From Knufia peltigerae (Eukaryota; Ascomycota; Eurotiomycetes; Chaetothyriales; Trichomeriaceae), in contig JAPDRN010000124.1 in NCBI GenBank assembly GCA_030247855.1, positions 31,590-95,589 of the forward strand: DNA of 64,000 nucleotides. The letters run 5' to 3'. Below, one piece after another: positions 19,191 through 31,522 of this stretch. Each line of letters starts with the position of its first letter. Position 1 is the first letter of the stretch. Both the position numbers and the translations under genes were made by a program. The notes beneath the pieces are model-generated. The model was not told the DNA's origin. It did no database searches and worked only from the letters and a program-made list of their open reading frames with translations.

Positions 19191-19806
19191 CCTTTTCAAG
19201 GTCTTGTGTGAATGTGCCAAGACGCCAAGCACATATGTACATAGCCCGCGGCACGCAGGCTGCTCTCTTACGACTCTCCAGCTTGGAAGTCGATGTCGCC
19301 CTGTGCCTGTAGATAGGCAACCCTGTTGCACTTCTTCGTTTTGGTACGCCGACGATCCGCCCCTGACATCTTGCATTTCTCCTTTTGGACGGACGTCTTT
19401 CTTTTTTAACACCCGTTTCTTCGGTGCATTTGCCGAGGTAGATGGCACACGGTACTCTGTATTTGGGACTTACTCCCGGATACGGGAACCTATCCATAGA
19501 ACGTACATTTTGCTGGTGCCGGGACTTGCCAGCTATGGAAACGAGGAATATCAAAAGGCACTGGGAAGGAATAATGCGATGACAAACCTGTCAGTGATCC
19601 CGACACGCCGTAGCACCGTCGCGCGAATATATATATATATTCTCGTGCGGAAAAGGGAATGGTTGTTTGGTTGTGTAGGTTGCTTCTGATTTTTCATTTC
19701 GTTATATTTCAATTCCTTACATGATATCACCATTCTGCATTGTCAGTCGGTCTTTCCTCAGGGCATGATGCCGACATGGTTTTCATCAATCCAAAAGATA
19801 ATCATT
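19191..19806. other. Intergenic region
   Basis: About 0.6 kb between the tRNA and the 3' end of the epoxide hydrolase gene. It holds a short (AT)n run at about 19625-19642. No gene is supported. Confidence 0.5.
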
Positions 19807-21111
19807 TCAATCAATCATCCTCAAAATCTCCTCGACACATCTCTCCGGCTGTTCCTGGTTGACCCAATGGCCGGCTCCGTCCACGAGGACGGTCCCCCTG
19901 TACATTCCGGGTTCGACACTCTTGTTCGTTTCCATGGCCTCGACGGCCCCCGGTTCCTGGTACGTCCCCCAGTCACTCTTGCCGCCGACGAACACCGTCG
20001 GGACCGCGAGTTTCGCGCCACTCCAGAGAGTCATCTCACCCGCTATCTCGGGCGACGTCTGGATGCGGTACCAGTTCAGGCCACCCTGGAAGGTGGTGCG
20101 GCCCCATTCGCCCACGTACACCGCCAGTTCGGGGTCCGGGAGCCACCGTCCCGCCCTGTTGGCCACGGTGCCGGGATCTTCGCTCGCCATGTCCCGGGCC
20201 ACGGCCTCGCGCATCGTGTCGGCCAGGTCCATGATGTAGTAGCGCGGCATCTGGGACAGGGCGGGCGCCGTCCACCCCGCGAGGGCGTGAGGGGAGTTGC
20301 CGTCCCAGTCGGCGGATTTGAGGTGGAAGTAACCCCTGAGGAATTCGTGCAGGGCGGGACCCGTGGGGTAGGTCATTTCGTCGTTGGACGCCGGCGTGCA
20401 GTAGTACCATTTGTAATGCTTGCGGGGGCGGGGTAGTTGAGAGAGGGACGTGTGAATGTCTTTGTCGTTGCTGTTGTTACCTTGTGCTTCGTCGCCGGCA
20501 CCTCCTTGGGTCGGTGTTGCTGCTACTGCTGCTGCTGCTGCTGATGTAGTGGTAGTGGTCGACTGACCATAAGATGGAGACGTGCCAAATGGCAGAGAGG
20601 GTGGACCTTTGAAAGGATGGGACATCAATACGAGACGACGAAACATGTCTGGACGAGCGAGCGCGCAGTACGTCGCCGTCACGGCTCCAAAGTCGTGCCC
20701 TACGATGGCGGCGGCGTGAGTGTAACCTAGCGCGCTGACGAGGGTGACGGTGTCCCTGATCAGGGTCGTCGGACTGAACGAGGTAGCGGCCAGAGGCTGG
20801 CGGGAGAACGTCCGACCAAATCCGCGTTGGTCAAAAGCCACGGCATGGTACCCCTTTGCCGATAGTAGAGGGAGGATCTTGCGCCAGGAATACGCGATCT
20901 CGGGAAAGCCATGGCACAGGACGATCAGAGGTGGTGGTTTGGTGTCTGCAGAGGAGGTGAGAGTCGAGGGCAGAGATTCGAGAATGTGAAATACCAAACC
21001 ACGAGGACTGGTGTCGACGAACCGAGATGTTATGCCCTCGGGAAGAGAGAAGGGAGGAAGTGTGGTTGGATCAGGGGAGGTGGAAGGGGAGTCTTGATGT
21101 GTGTATGCCAT
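19807..21111 (-). CDS. Epoxide hydrolase-like alpha/beta hydrolase
   Basis: A single-exon 434-residue protein. HGFPEIAYSWR (about 72-82) is the HGxP oxyanion motif of epoxide hydrolases. GHDFGAVTATY (about 153) carries the Asp nucleophile instead of Ser. A long cap region follows with tyrosines (HYKWYYC) that could polarise the epoxide. The acid is in FVGGKSDWGT and the catalytic His in GAGHWVNQEQPE. An insertion of about 45 residues rich in Ser/Thr/Ala/Asp (YGQSTTTTTSAAAAAV...) sits after the nucleophile, encoded in part by a GCTGCTGCT-type repeat. It would open epoxides to diols. It lies at the left end of the accessory block, so detoxification or degradation is likely. Confidence 0.85.
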   Translation of the reverse strand: MAYTHQDSPSTSPDPTTLPPFSLPEGITSRFVDTSPRGLVFHILESLPSTLTSSADTKPPPLIVLCHGFPEIAYSWRKILPLLSAKGYHAVAFDQRGFGRTFSRQPLAATSFSPTTLIRDTVTLVSALGYTHAAAIVGHDFGAVTATYCALARPDMFRRLVLMSHPFKGPPSLPFGTSPSYGQSTTTTTSAAAAAVAATPTQGGAGDEAQGNNSNDKDIHTSLSQLPRPRKHYKWYYCTPASNDEMTYPTGPALHEFLRGYFHLKSADWDGNSPHALAGWTAPALSQMPRYYIMDLADTMREAVARDMASEDPGTVANRAGRWLPDPELAVYVGEWGRTTFQGGLNWYRIQTSPEIAGEMTLWSGAKLAVPTVFVGGKSDWGTYQEPGAVEAMETNKSVEPGMYRGTVLVDGAGHWVNQEQPERCVEEILRMID

Positions 21112-21684
21112 GATGTGTATATGTTATGAGAAGCAGTAGCTCGGGGTGGATGAATTTCCCTTGAAGATTGTACGGGAATACTTGCAGAAGATTATATGCT
21201 TCTCGTGGATGCTATGAGGTCTAATGAGTCAGAGTGATATTGGAACGTCTGGTCCAATCGAAACATGACGTGAGGTTTGGTGGTCAAGGATAAAAGTAGA
21301 ATGGATGATATATAGACCGAGGTGCTTTTGATGGGCCGATAGCGGGGCTAGGCGGATACTGCGGGTGGGAGGCACTGGTGCGGTACCGGGAATACTTCAA
21401 CAACCACTGGGAATACCATGTGGATAGATATTGCGTATGCTTCTAAGAGATAGAGGACATATCGACGCATGGTTCGTATACATTCCCTAATCTGGTGCTT
21501 CGTCCGTATGAGTGTGATTTGATGCAGAGACCTGACGTGGTGCAGAGACCTGATATGACATGATTCGATCAAAATGCGAAGTCCTCATTTAGTTGATCCC
21601 TCGTCAAGTTCCCATGTAACAACTGGCCTTATTCATAAAGACTTTGGTAGACTGTACGTGATATTCCCTTTGTCCGATACCTGT
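21112..21684. other. Intergenic region
   Basis: Promoter of the epoxide hydrolase (-) and 3' flank of the transcription-factor gene (-). It contains a local direct repeat, CGTGGTGCAGAGACCTGA at about 21534-21551 with the same GAGACCTGA about 20 bp before. No gene is supported. Confidence 0.45.
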
Positions 21685-23965
21685 TCAGCTCTCACCATGC
21701 CATGACTCATTGTCCAACAACACCAATATCGACTTGAACACTGTCGAAATTCTAACTTGGAAACTTTCCAACAAGACAATGCCAATCTTCACCTGTCCAG
21801 ATAGCTTGACTTTTGCCTCAGAGTCATTCTCTGTTCCTAATTTCGCAATTGCAAAAACAAGAGTCGCAAGAAACACACAGACGGCGTCATGAGTGGCCTC
21901 GAACCTCCTTCGTGCTCTCTGCGATGCGACTATCTCTTCACCGGCGCCGAGAATCTGGCCAGCGTGGCTCAATGCCAGATCATAGTGACCGCTATGCGTC
22001 CATTGATCCAATACCCTGGCATGGAGATCTCCCAGCTCGACAGGGGTGGCTGATCTTGAGGCACCTTCACGAGCGACAATTGTATGAGCTATGTCTTGAA
22101 AATGCTCCAATGGTGTATGGAGAGCCATCACTATTGTGAAAAGTAGGGTCCTTGCAGATGGCATCTCTGTGAACTCTGTTGGTTTTGATTCCAAAAGTCG
22201 CTGTGAGTACATTTCAATTGTTTCGGGTCTCCAGCACTGTCCCATTGGCGATGAACAGTTTCCCGTGGGGTGGCTCATTGCAAACCAAGATATGGAACCA
22301 ATACATGACAGCTCTTGGTAGAAGGTTGTCACTGACGCTGTATCAAGCAAATTTTGTGGATCGCTGTGTTCCAGCCTGCCCAGGAGTGTTTGAACAAGCT
22401 GAAGGTGCGGTCGTGCGAAACTTGGTTGTAATTGTAGTAACAATGTGCGATAACATTCGATGATCAGAATGTCGTTGATCACGATGATTCCTTCAGAAGC
22501 TGAGTCAAGCAGGAGATCAGTATTGTCTAGCAATGTTTGATGATCTGCCATTGCTTGGACGAGTCCAGAATGAGATGCTTCACTGATCTCATCGGATCTC
22601 TGGTGTCCACTGCATAGCCCGAATATCTCCAGGGCTATATATGTTTGCAGCAGACTAGCTGACCTTTCCAATGTATTGATGCTGCAATCATCTAGAATAA
22701 GATACGTGAGCATCCTTTGGCTGTCAGTGTAGTACAGTTTGGCAATGATCTCGCTTCCAGCAGAATTGCTGAACAAAGCGCCGACGGCAGCCATGGCAAG
22801 TACCTGTGCGGGAAGGGTATGTACAGAGACTTCATAGTCCGTAAAAGAAGAGAAGACCTTATCGACATGTCGGAAGAAAATGCGAATCAACACATCAATC
22901 ACCTCAATGTCGTATTGCCGTGGAATCAGCGGACGCTTGATCCAAGAGTCTAGGCGTTCGCGTTGATCCTGAGACGGGGTGTCCCGGGCAAATACAGCTT
23001 GATTAAGCCTCTCATAAGCAGTATCAGTCTGAATATCGCTACCGTAGCTGTTGGTAAGCATCGTCTCATCAAAAAGTATATCGAAAGATGTAGGATCACC
23101 AGGGTCAAATCCCAGGCCATTCAAGAATTCGGATCCGATGTCGAATAGACAAAGAGCCTATGAGATATTAGCGAGGGATCTATGGCCTCTTGGTGTAAAA
23201 TAGTATACCTGGCTATAGTCGACCTCTTGTAATTCGGACTGCAGATCAACCAAGGGGGAAATATCTTCATGCTGTCCTGCTATTAAAGGTGAAAAATAGG
23301 GATCTGATGGTCGCAATCGTTCGTCATCTGCTATGACAGTTTCGAAGTCCTCAAGAGCTTCAGTGGCTATGTCAATTGGTGGAGGCCCTTGGGTAGGAAA
23401 AGATTCCATAATCGGTCCTGTCATGTCCGGCTCATGGGTCCTTTGAAGCCAAGTAGAGGCAGACGCGTTTCCTCGACGCTTTTCTCTCTGATAGGTACAT
23501 GCCGTATTCTTAATGGAGCATTTTTGGCACGGTGAACTCCCATTGCATTTCAACTTCTTGCTATGACAGTAGTCACAGGCAAGCCTTACCCGTGGCCTGC
23601 GTTGGCTTCGAGATGTCGTGGGAATATCTAGCATTTCCCGGCGTTTGGGGCATGATTTGGCCATATGCCTGCGCAAAACATCATCACGTTGATAGTGCTC
23701 GCCGCACAACTTGCAGACAAATGGTGCTGCACCGCTGTCTTGACGCAAATTAGCATTCGATCAGGAGGCAATCCATAGATAGTGATATCATACGTATCAG
23801 TAGATGCCTGGCCAAATGCTCTGCTCGGCTGAAAGTGCGTCCACAGATTGAACACTGAAGTTGACATATATGTTAACGAACGTGTGTATGTAGTGTGTCA
23901 GAGGAACGTACGGTACGATCAGCAGTCGCACTGGCATTGTCCGTGGGAGCTTGCAGTTCCTCCAT
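21685..23965 (-). CDS. Transcription factor with tandem C2H2 fingers plus a Zn2Cys6 cluster and fungal TF domain
   Basis: Four exons on the minus strand (23965-23912, 23854-23794, 23738-23209, 23157-21685) give 705 residues. Two C2H2 fingers come first: CSICGRTFSRAEHLARHLLIH at about 19-39 and CKLCGEHYQRDDVLRRHMAKSC. They are joined by the typical SGAAPFV linker. A Zn2Cys6 cluster follows, CDYCHSKKLKCNG...CQKCSIKNTAC with six Cys. The rest is an alpha-helical fungal-specific TF (middle homology) region. Such dual-finger factors are a known filamentous-fungal class and often control nearby metabolic genes. The gene is divergent from the next TF-like gene, about 0.3-0.6 kb away. The small first exon (MEELQAPTDNASATADRT) is inferred from splice signals. 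Confidence 0.85.
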
Positions 23966-24600
23966 ATCCGAGCATCATTCAGGCAGTGGAGAGGTGGAGA
24001 ATGACGATGAACATGAGATGAAGATGACTGAACTTCCACCACCAGGTTCGAGAAAGCCGACGAAAGTGCGGGATATCGGGGGAAAGACATCGACCTGGTT
24101 GAGTAGGAGGAACCCGGCCCACATGTGGATAAGCGAGGCTCCATAAAGTATGGGGTATTGAATAGTCAGTAAGATACTGTTTGTGACATGTATTTACTTC
24201 CAGCTCAGTGGCTTCATCGCTTCCTGCCTTCCTTCACGATTTTCTCTCATGGACCCGGCACCATTCACTAGACATTTCTATTGTCAGCAACAGGTGGAAC
24301 AATGTCAGTACACGACACCACTACTCCATCCACAGCAAGCCTGCAGTACAATCGGTGGACGCCTGAAGAATATGCCGCAGAGCAAGATCAGCAACATCCA
24401 GGTGCGATCTTCTTGAGGAAATACAAGAATGATTTGCTCGAGAAAGAGGGTAGGCAAGGACACCAAAGGCTCTTGAACAAGGAAAGGGCACCTTGCCTAC
24501 AAGCACTCGCCAACTCTACAAATACCTTGCATGCAAGTGAATCCTCACTATGTTTAAGTCTCCGATCAACGCGAATAAGTCAAGCTAATGACCGTATCAG

Positions 24601-25972
24601 CCTGCATGGCCATTGAGCTCCTTCCAGGTGGAACTCGATCTACCTCCAGTAGACGAGACTCAGTTGTTGTGTTCTGAACCTTTTACTCGTTTTTCTCATC
24701 ACTACACCACTCTGCACTACATAGGTGCGGCACCGTGCACGACAGACGGTGGCTACTTTTCTCATGCTCTGGCCGCACTCGGTGCTGCACTGCAAGGCTC
24801 TCCTTACCGCGTGGCTCTTTGGCTGCATGCAAACCGTACACTTACTGCTACCTTGGCCATCAACAACAAAAGACTTCGAGAATTGAAAGCGCATATAGCA
24901 GTGAGTCGCATATCCAGGGGCCAACTGCGGTATGACTTACTGACGTCGATTATGACAGTGGCCACTGATTGAGACGGCCGCCGTCATGAGCAGTGATCTG
25001 GTCTTATGGAGACGTGCTAACATCGCTCGCGGATTCCCTGAAACGGTGGCTTCTATTACCAGAAGTATGAATGGCAAGAAACTAATCTGATGCAGGCTAT
25101 AAGGAGATGGTGGAAGATTCTGGGAGGTGCCGCAGCCCGAGGTGCACACATGTAAGGTCAGCCCTCGATGCGGCAGACAATACTGACTTCGAAGATTCGG
25201 CTCACTCACACTGTATACTCTTCAACTTGACCTTCTAAAAGCACTACATATGGGCACGACACCAACCATAGCCGCGTCATTTGGCCATCTTCCGCTAGGA
25301 GAACCCCCAGATTTCTCAATCCTAGACGTTCAGGATCAACTATTCAACGACGCCAGCGACTCAGAGACACGTGAAGAGAATATTCTTTCTCGTCTCTTGA
25401 TTATCTTGAACCATCTTTTAACATACAACTCCATTCTTCATCCATTCCAAGACAAATCGATCGGATCACCAGAAACAAAATTTAAAGTATCATCACTTAC
25501 TCAAGAAGAGGAAACCCATCGATCTCGTAAACGAATTGCCAATGCACTTTCACATTGGCATCAACGGCATTTCGAAGCCGTATCAGCAGAGCTTCAAATT
25601 TTATACTGCTTGACAAAGCTTTGCTTTCTAGAGCCTAGACTCCAGTCATTACTTACAGAAGCTGGCTATCCACCTCGATGCACTCATGGCTGGGCGTCCG
25701 GATTTGGGCCGCCCTGTTCACCCGCTCCAGAAGCTGTACACTATGCCTGGCTGATTCTTGAGTTTGTCTCTCACTCCAAAGACCGGGTCGCTTTGTGGTT
25801 GCCCATCGCCACAGTCTTGGCTGCTCTTTGCATATGGAGAAATATCAAATCTAACGGGGATTCCCGAACATATGGATCGATCAAGGTCCTCAAGCTTTTT
25901 CGAGACGAGCTTGTGACCATGCCCTGGCCTTGCTGCTCTGTCATGATTCAGACTCTGGATATATTGTCATAA
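24601..25972 (+). CDS. Fungal TF-domain protein, DNA-binding part not found (possibly degenerate)
   Basis: Coding segments seen: 24601 to about 24900 (PAWPLSSFQVELDLPPVDETQLL..., preceded by an acceptor at 24600), about 24960-25073, an AIRRWWKILGGAAARG segment ending at 25151, and 25195-25972 (IFGSLTLYTLQLDLLKALH..., ending QTLDILS). The pattern of short acidic/aromatic motifs followed by helical repeats matches the C-terminal half of C2H2/Zn2Cys6 regulators. No Cys cluster is found upstream; a candidate exon is about 24482-24536. The phase between the second and third segments does not work with a good donor. Either an intron is misjudged or the gene is eroding. It is head to head with the other TF gene. 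Confidence 0.5.
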
Positions 25973-26650
25973 GATCCTGCGTTTCCCAGGGAGGGTGACG
26001 GATAATATGGCTGTAATAAAAGCCCTGCTTTGTAACATGCCGTACAAGTAAAGTTCGTTACTGTATGTGAGCCGGTCAGAGTATCATTCAAGAAATGAGG
26101 AGAAGAGTATCCACGAGCGTGGCAGGACCTCTAACATTGAGGGTCACCAGCATCATCTCGGCAATATGCTCGGGTCAGGTGGGGGACTCGGCCGAATTCA
26201 CCTCCAGGTGTTGAACACGATGCCCAATATGAGATCATCTATGGTGGCCTTGGGCCAGAGCATAGCTGGACTATCGTCTTTTCTAGCTGCTCCTCCAGGG
26301 TATCCCTAGTGGAAGCGTATTTCGTCCTTGCCAAGCGCCTGTCTATGGTGTACCCATAGAGAGAATTGTATGTTAGTCGACATCAGGCTGTTGCGCGCCA
26401 TGAACCTCGAACATCTCAGCTCCGAAGCTCTCTCGACCCCTTTGAAGGTATACCCCCTCCGATACCGCCTTGGCCTTGATCTTCAGTGATCAACATGGTA
26501 CGGCAATTGCAAAGCAATCGGCCGAAGACCTAAATTCCGGGGCTATCGAGCCTGTTCGTGCCATGCTTCTGGACGAAGCAATACATAACTACTCGCCTCC
26601 ATCGGCAGGAATCATGAATTGAACCAACTTCTCCAAGTAAACTTCTCATC
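25973..26650. other. Intergenic region
   Basis: About 0.7 kb upstream of the FAD oxidase. The short frame at 26067-26309 has no recognisable feature. No gene is supported. Confidence 0.45.
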
Positions 26651-28260
26651 ATGATCGGAAGGGATGTTTTGAAAGCGTTTGTACTCGTTGGGCTTACAGC
26701 CTTCCTGTGCGCCGGTAGTATTCTTCAGGATCTTGGACCCAAACTTTCGCCTCAAGCGTGGATCACCACAAACAACTCGACTGCTGTTCGATGGAGTGAT
26801 TACCATTCACCTACGGCCGGCTACTATGTTCATGTGGCTGAGGAAGCAGATGTTGCAACAACTGTCAGTATTGAAAACCAAACTGTCAATGCCAATGCTG
26901 ACAGACTGACACACCTCAGGTTAAATACTGCAACAATCATAATATTGGCTTCCTCGCTCAGTCCGGTGGTCGTGGATGGAGTACTACATTCAACACAACA
27001 AAGGACTATGTCATAATCGACCTGCGGAACCTCAACTTTGTCGTCATCAATGGCGAGACAAACCTCGCTCATGTTGGCGGTGGTGCCAATTTTGGGGAGA
27101 TTGTCGATGCTGCATATGAGAACGGACTGCAAATGGGTGAGTGTACATCTTATCTGCCGTTTCTATCTGTATGTCTGAGTATTTCCGGCTCTGACATCCT
27201 CAACAGTCAACGGTGGATGTAATTGCGTTGGGCAAGGGGCATTGCTAGGAGGTGGCCTCAGTCGATTCTCGAACCGATATGGCATGGCTTTGGATCAAAT
27301 TCTGTCCGCGAATCTGGTCACAGCTGAAGGCCAGATGATTACCGTTTCCAACTCTTCCCACCCAGATCTTTTCTGGGCCCTGAAGGGGGCGGGAGCCAAT
27401 TTTGGTATTGTGACGTCCAGCTTACAGAAAGCCTACCCGGTCATCGACGATGGAATGGTATGGTACGGTGTCCTTTCGTTCCCTCGCAGCAAGCTGGAGG
27501 GCTACATCGATGCTCTCAACAATTTGAATCTCACTGAAGACATGGTCATTCACTGGGGCTTCAACTACGACACTCCCAACTCCACGGGCACTCCCATCAT
27601 CACTTCCCAGGTGTTCTTCTGGCGAGGAGATGCCGAGGCTGGCAAGAAAGCCTTCAAGCCTCTCTACGACTTGGACCCGTTCAGTGACACGACCCAAGTC
27701 ATGCCCACCACCGACTTGAACAGCTACGTTGATGGCTTCTGTGAGGTTGGAGGTCGCAAGCCAGGCTGGCACGTCGGGCTGAAATCCCTGGATTACAACA
27801 CGTTTTCGTCGGTTTGGGACCGTTGGGTGGACTTTGTGAATGGCTCCCAGTTGTACCATACAGAAATCCTCGTCGAGACCTATTACACCGAAGGGATAAG
27901 GAAGGCCGCAACTACCAAAGACGCTGCGTACGCACAGAGAGACGTCAACCACTTCGCCATGACAATTCCATATTGGGAGGATCCATCAATGGACAAGGAA
28001 GTACAGGCATACGGAAGTGGAATCCGTGATATGTTCAAAAACACGAGTGGCTTTAACCCTGATAAAATGTGAGTTGTGAAAGGTCTCCTGACGATGAACA
28101 CATAATGCTGACATTCAGTGACTTGCACAGGTACATCAACTTTGCGTATGGCGACGAGCCACTTGAAGAGATCTACGGAGATAGTCTGCCACGTCTGAGA
28201 ACTCTCAAAAAGCAGTGGGATCCAAATGGCAAGTTCAATCAATGGTTTCCAATAGTCTGA
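26651..28260 (+). CDS. FAD-linked oxidase, berberine-bridge-enzyme-like
   Basis: Exons 26651-26863, 26920-27136, 27207-28068 and 28131-28260 give 473 residues. It starts with an N-terminal hydrophobic segment (VLKAFVLVGLTAFLCAG), probably a signal peptide. The FAD_binding_4 region has VKYCNNHNIGFLAQSGGRGWS and GGGANFGEIVDAAYENGLQM. VNGGCNCVGQGALLGGG holds the Cys that can bind FAD in this family. The C-terminal BBE motif is YINFAYGDEPLEEIYGDSLPRLRTLKKQWDP. The SGGH His that is the first flavin attachment site in bicovalent members is Arg here (SGGRGW), so attachment is probably through Cys only or absent. N-glycosylation sequons (NLT, NSS, NTS) fit secretion. The likely role is oxidation of a sugar, alkaloid or phenolic within the cluster. 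Confidence 0.86.
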
Positions 28261-28840
28261 GCTGGTGTCATTGGATTATACGAGTCATATGTACGTAAAA
28301 TGCACGGTTACAGAATTTCCTATCTTAAAACATTTCTTTCAACGTCCACTTGTCCATGACAGTGGAAGCACATGGTGTCGAACCTAGTATGTGAATTCGC
28401 AATGATGTCCCGTATACTCCGTAGTGCAATGGTCACTCCTCGAGGAGCATGCCATGCCTTGCATTTGCACACTAGCTAGACAGCCCTCCTTTCGGTACCC
28501 TTCAGTTGTCCCTGATGACGCACGGTCGGTACTTGTGGGGGCTAGTGATCATGCTTCAACTCTCACATCTGCCGACGCTTCTCAAGGCGAGAGAGGCCAG
28601 ATGGCTAGTATCGGTAGTGCCAGCGCAAATGAGCTACAACGGCTGAGATCCTACACCCGATGTACCTTCGAAAACACTATGAGCGCGTTACAATGGTGGT
28701 TCTAGTGTACGGGTCTTGTGCAGTATCGTGTCACAATTCTGAGAGGGATCGGTGCCGGTGTTCTTATAATGATGCAGAGATGTTCTCCATTGAAAGTCTC
28801 CTCACTATCTAGCATTTCAGATCCTCGTACTTCTTCAGCC
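28261..28840. other. Intergenic region
   Basis: 0.6 kb promoter region of the CocE-type hydrolase. It includes a TACTCCGTAG motif at 28414-28423. The frame could be read from an upstream ATG (28748), but the 28841 start fits the domain better. Confidence 0.45.
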
Positions 28841-30876
28841 ATGCCTCTGGAATTGAAGAATCTGCACGTCATCGACGACCAATCGTTCGACTACGTATTC
28901 GAGAGAGATGTTGACATCCCTCTGAAAACAACAAAACCAGCATTCGAAGGAGATCCCCTTATTGTTCGTGCAAACGTCTACCGGCCCAAAAAGCCAGGGA
29001 GGAGGTTCCCTGTACTGGTCACCTACGGGCCCTACGGAAAAGACATACCTTACTCTCAGTTCCACGCCGCTTCGTTTGCAGAAGTCAATCCAAAGCACAA
29101 GTCAACCCATTCGGCATGGGAAGTGCCCGACCCGCTGTTCTGGACGTCCAACGACTACGTGGTCGTGCGGGCAGATGAACGTGGGACGGGAAACAGTCCT
29201 GGGTTCCTCGACTCTATGAGCTCCGGGACTTGTGACGGGTTCGCGGATGTCATCGAATGGTGTGCGGACCAACCATGGAGCAGTGGCAGGGTAGGACTGT
29301 TGGGCATCAGTTACTACGCCGGATCTCAATGGCGAGCGGCGGCTAGGAATCCCAAGGGACTGGCATGCATCATACCTTGGGAAGGTCAGACGCTTTGAAA
29401 CAGCACCGGGTTCTTTCTTTTCCACCAAAGTTCTTGATTTGATTCTCCTGAACCGTCGCTCTCATGGGGGTTACTGAAGTGCCGGAACTGACCACCACCC
29501 AGGTATGAGCGATTATTACCGAGACCGAGTAAGACATGGCGGGATCTTGTCGAACCAATTCATAAGTATTTACATCCCCTTTGCGGCCCTCCTTTCATTA
29601 GTATCTTGTCCGTGTGCTATTCTCTGACACCGGTCAAACAGAATGGTGGTACGATAGACAAGTCGGATCCAACCAATACGGTCTCGGTGGGAGAACCGAA
29701 CGAAACTGGGGCACAGACAGTCTGGAAGGTGTCTTGTCCGCCGAAGAACTGTCTCGGTACAGGGCAGAGCAGCCCGTCGATTGTGCCAACAACAGATACC
29801 GCGACGACGTATACTTTGCCTCGCGGGATTTCAAGCTCTCGGACGTCAAAGTTCCCGTCCTCAGCGTCGCCAACTGGGGGGGAATCCACCTCCACCTTCG
29901 AGGCAACGTGTTGGGTTATCTCGGGGTCGGGTCCGAGTTCAAGTACCTCCGCTTCATCACAGGACGACACGACCTCCCATTCTTCTACGACGAGGAAGTA
30001 AAAGTGCAAAAGTCATTTCTCGACGCGTGTCTCAAGGGTGACGATCCAGGAGGGTGGCTGTCAACGACACCAGGGTCACCCCCACCCGTCAGCCTGTGCG
30101 TGAGGCAAGGCAACCCCGGTTTCAATGACGCAGAAGCGGAGCGTCTCGCGTTCCCTCGTAGAGCGGAGTGGGAATGGCCCATCGCAAGGACAGTCTATAC
30201 GAATTATCACCTCCGCGCCGCGGGAGAGATGTCCACGACACCGCCACCAACCACGGTCACCACCGCGTCAGGGAAAGGGACAGTTTCCTACGAAGCTCCG
30301 AAAGGCCGCAAGATCTTCAAGACACCACCGTTCACCGAACGATGTGAAATCACAGGCCACCCGACCGCAAGACTGAGTGTATCCCTTTCTCCGTCGTCCC
30401 GAGAGGAAGAAGGGCCGTCGACCACACCCACAGACATGGACATCTTCCTCACGCTGCGTCATTACGACAGGCGTGGCACCGAGATCTTTTATACCGGCGC
30501 GGTGGGTGACCCCGTCCCCGTCGTGCGAGGTTGGTTGCGGCTGTCACTCCGCAGCCTCACCTCGCAGCCTACGTTCCTGAGCGACGTTGTGCCCGAGCGC
30601 GACTACCTCTCCACGGACCTACAGCCGGTGGAAATCGGCAAGGTCTACACGGTCGACGTCGAGATCTGGCCCACCTGCGTCGTCGTGGAGGCCGGGGAGG
30701 CCCTCGCGTTGGAGGTTTCGAGCTGTGATTCGCCGGAGGGAGTGTCGCTCTTTGGCCACAACCACCCCGATGATCGGGCGGAGAGTGTTTTCAAAGGTTA
30801 CAACCACCTCCATGTCGGTGGGTCGGAGTATGAAAGTTATCTGCGGCTGCCGATCGTCCCACCACGGGTTGGATGA
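28841..30876 (+). CDS. CocE/NonD family hydrolase (X-Pro dipeptidyl-peptidase S15-like)
   Basis: Exons 28841-29384, 29503-29565 and 29642-30876 give about 613 residues. The N-terminal S15 alpha/beta hydrolase domain has FPVLVTYGPYGKD, DYVVVRADERGTGNSPG and the nucleophile motif GLLGISYYAG (Ser). VKVPVLSVANWGG and FITGRHDLPFF lie in the acid/His part. The C-terminal part (TARLSVSLS..., DIFLTLRHYDRRG, EIGKVYTVDVEIWPTCVVVEAGEALALEVSS) is the beta-rich PepX_C domain. Relatives hydrolyse esters or amides such as cocaine and acylated amino acids. There is no signal peptide. It lies in tandem with the FAD oxidase, consistent with one catabolic pathway. Confidence 0.86.
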
Positions 30877-31522
30877 CCCTTCGATGATCTAGCATTCTAC
30901 TTATGAGGTACTCTCCATTTATTTTGTAAAACGTCTACCGATATCGCTGCATGTCTTGGGCGAGAAATTGAGAGCGGAGTACTACCAGTACGAAACGCCG
31001 GGCGTGTGAAAGATGCAGATAAACGCAGGAGAAGCGTTCTCTCGGTCGTAAAAGGACCCAAATGTGCGAAGCCCGAAGGTGGTCGGTGGAGAGAGGCAAG
31101 CATGGAGCTATCCCCCACCCGAACCGAGTCCTTTTGGAATTCTACCGGCAACAATGGGTAGCCGTTATGAGGGCATAGATTACGTAGATGGGCGAGGAAA
31201 ATATGATGAATGTTCGTCAAACATCCCATGCTTAGAATTGACCAGGTTTGGATCATCATCAACGTGACTTACCACGTAGTTTGTGGTTTTGCGGGTTGAC
31301 CGAAAAAAAAGAAACACTTAGTATCACCGGATCGTGTGGCTGGCTAGAAAATTGTGGGAGGGGCACGAAAAGGGGGCCGAAGCCTTGCTACAAATTAACC
31401 TCAGCAATATTTGAGATGCCGAAACCAAATTCATCACGGCGCATTTGTATTTACAGCAATGAGAAGCTCCAGATAATACTGATAAAAATCAATTGTATGC
31501 CCTATCAAACAAATATCAAAGA
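30877..31522. other. Intergenic region between convergent genes
   Basis: 3' flanks of the CocE-type gene (+) and the beta-propeller gene (-). No gene is supported. Confidence 0.5.

Noticed and set aside
19171..19689. 172-codon frame after the tRNA
   Set aside because: Starts inside the tRNA T-stem 3' strand, crosses the T8 terminator and has no domain.
28371..28387. Minus-strand B-box-like GGTTCGACACC
   Set aside because: The flanking 5-nt arms do not pair as a T stem and no acceptor or anticodon arm is present.
29617..30009. Long minus-strand frame opposite the CocE-type gene
   Set aside because: Antisense shadow of a well-supported coding exon.
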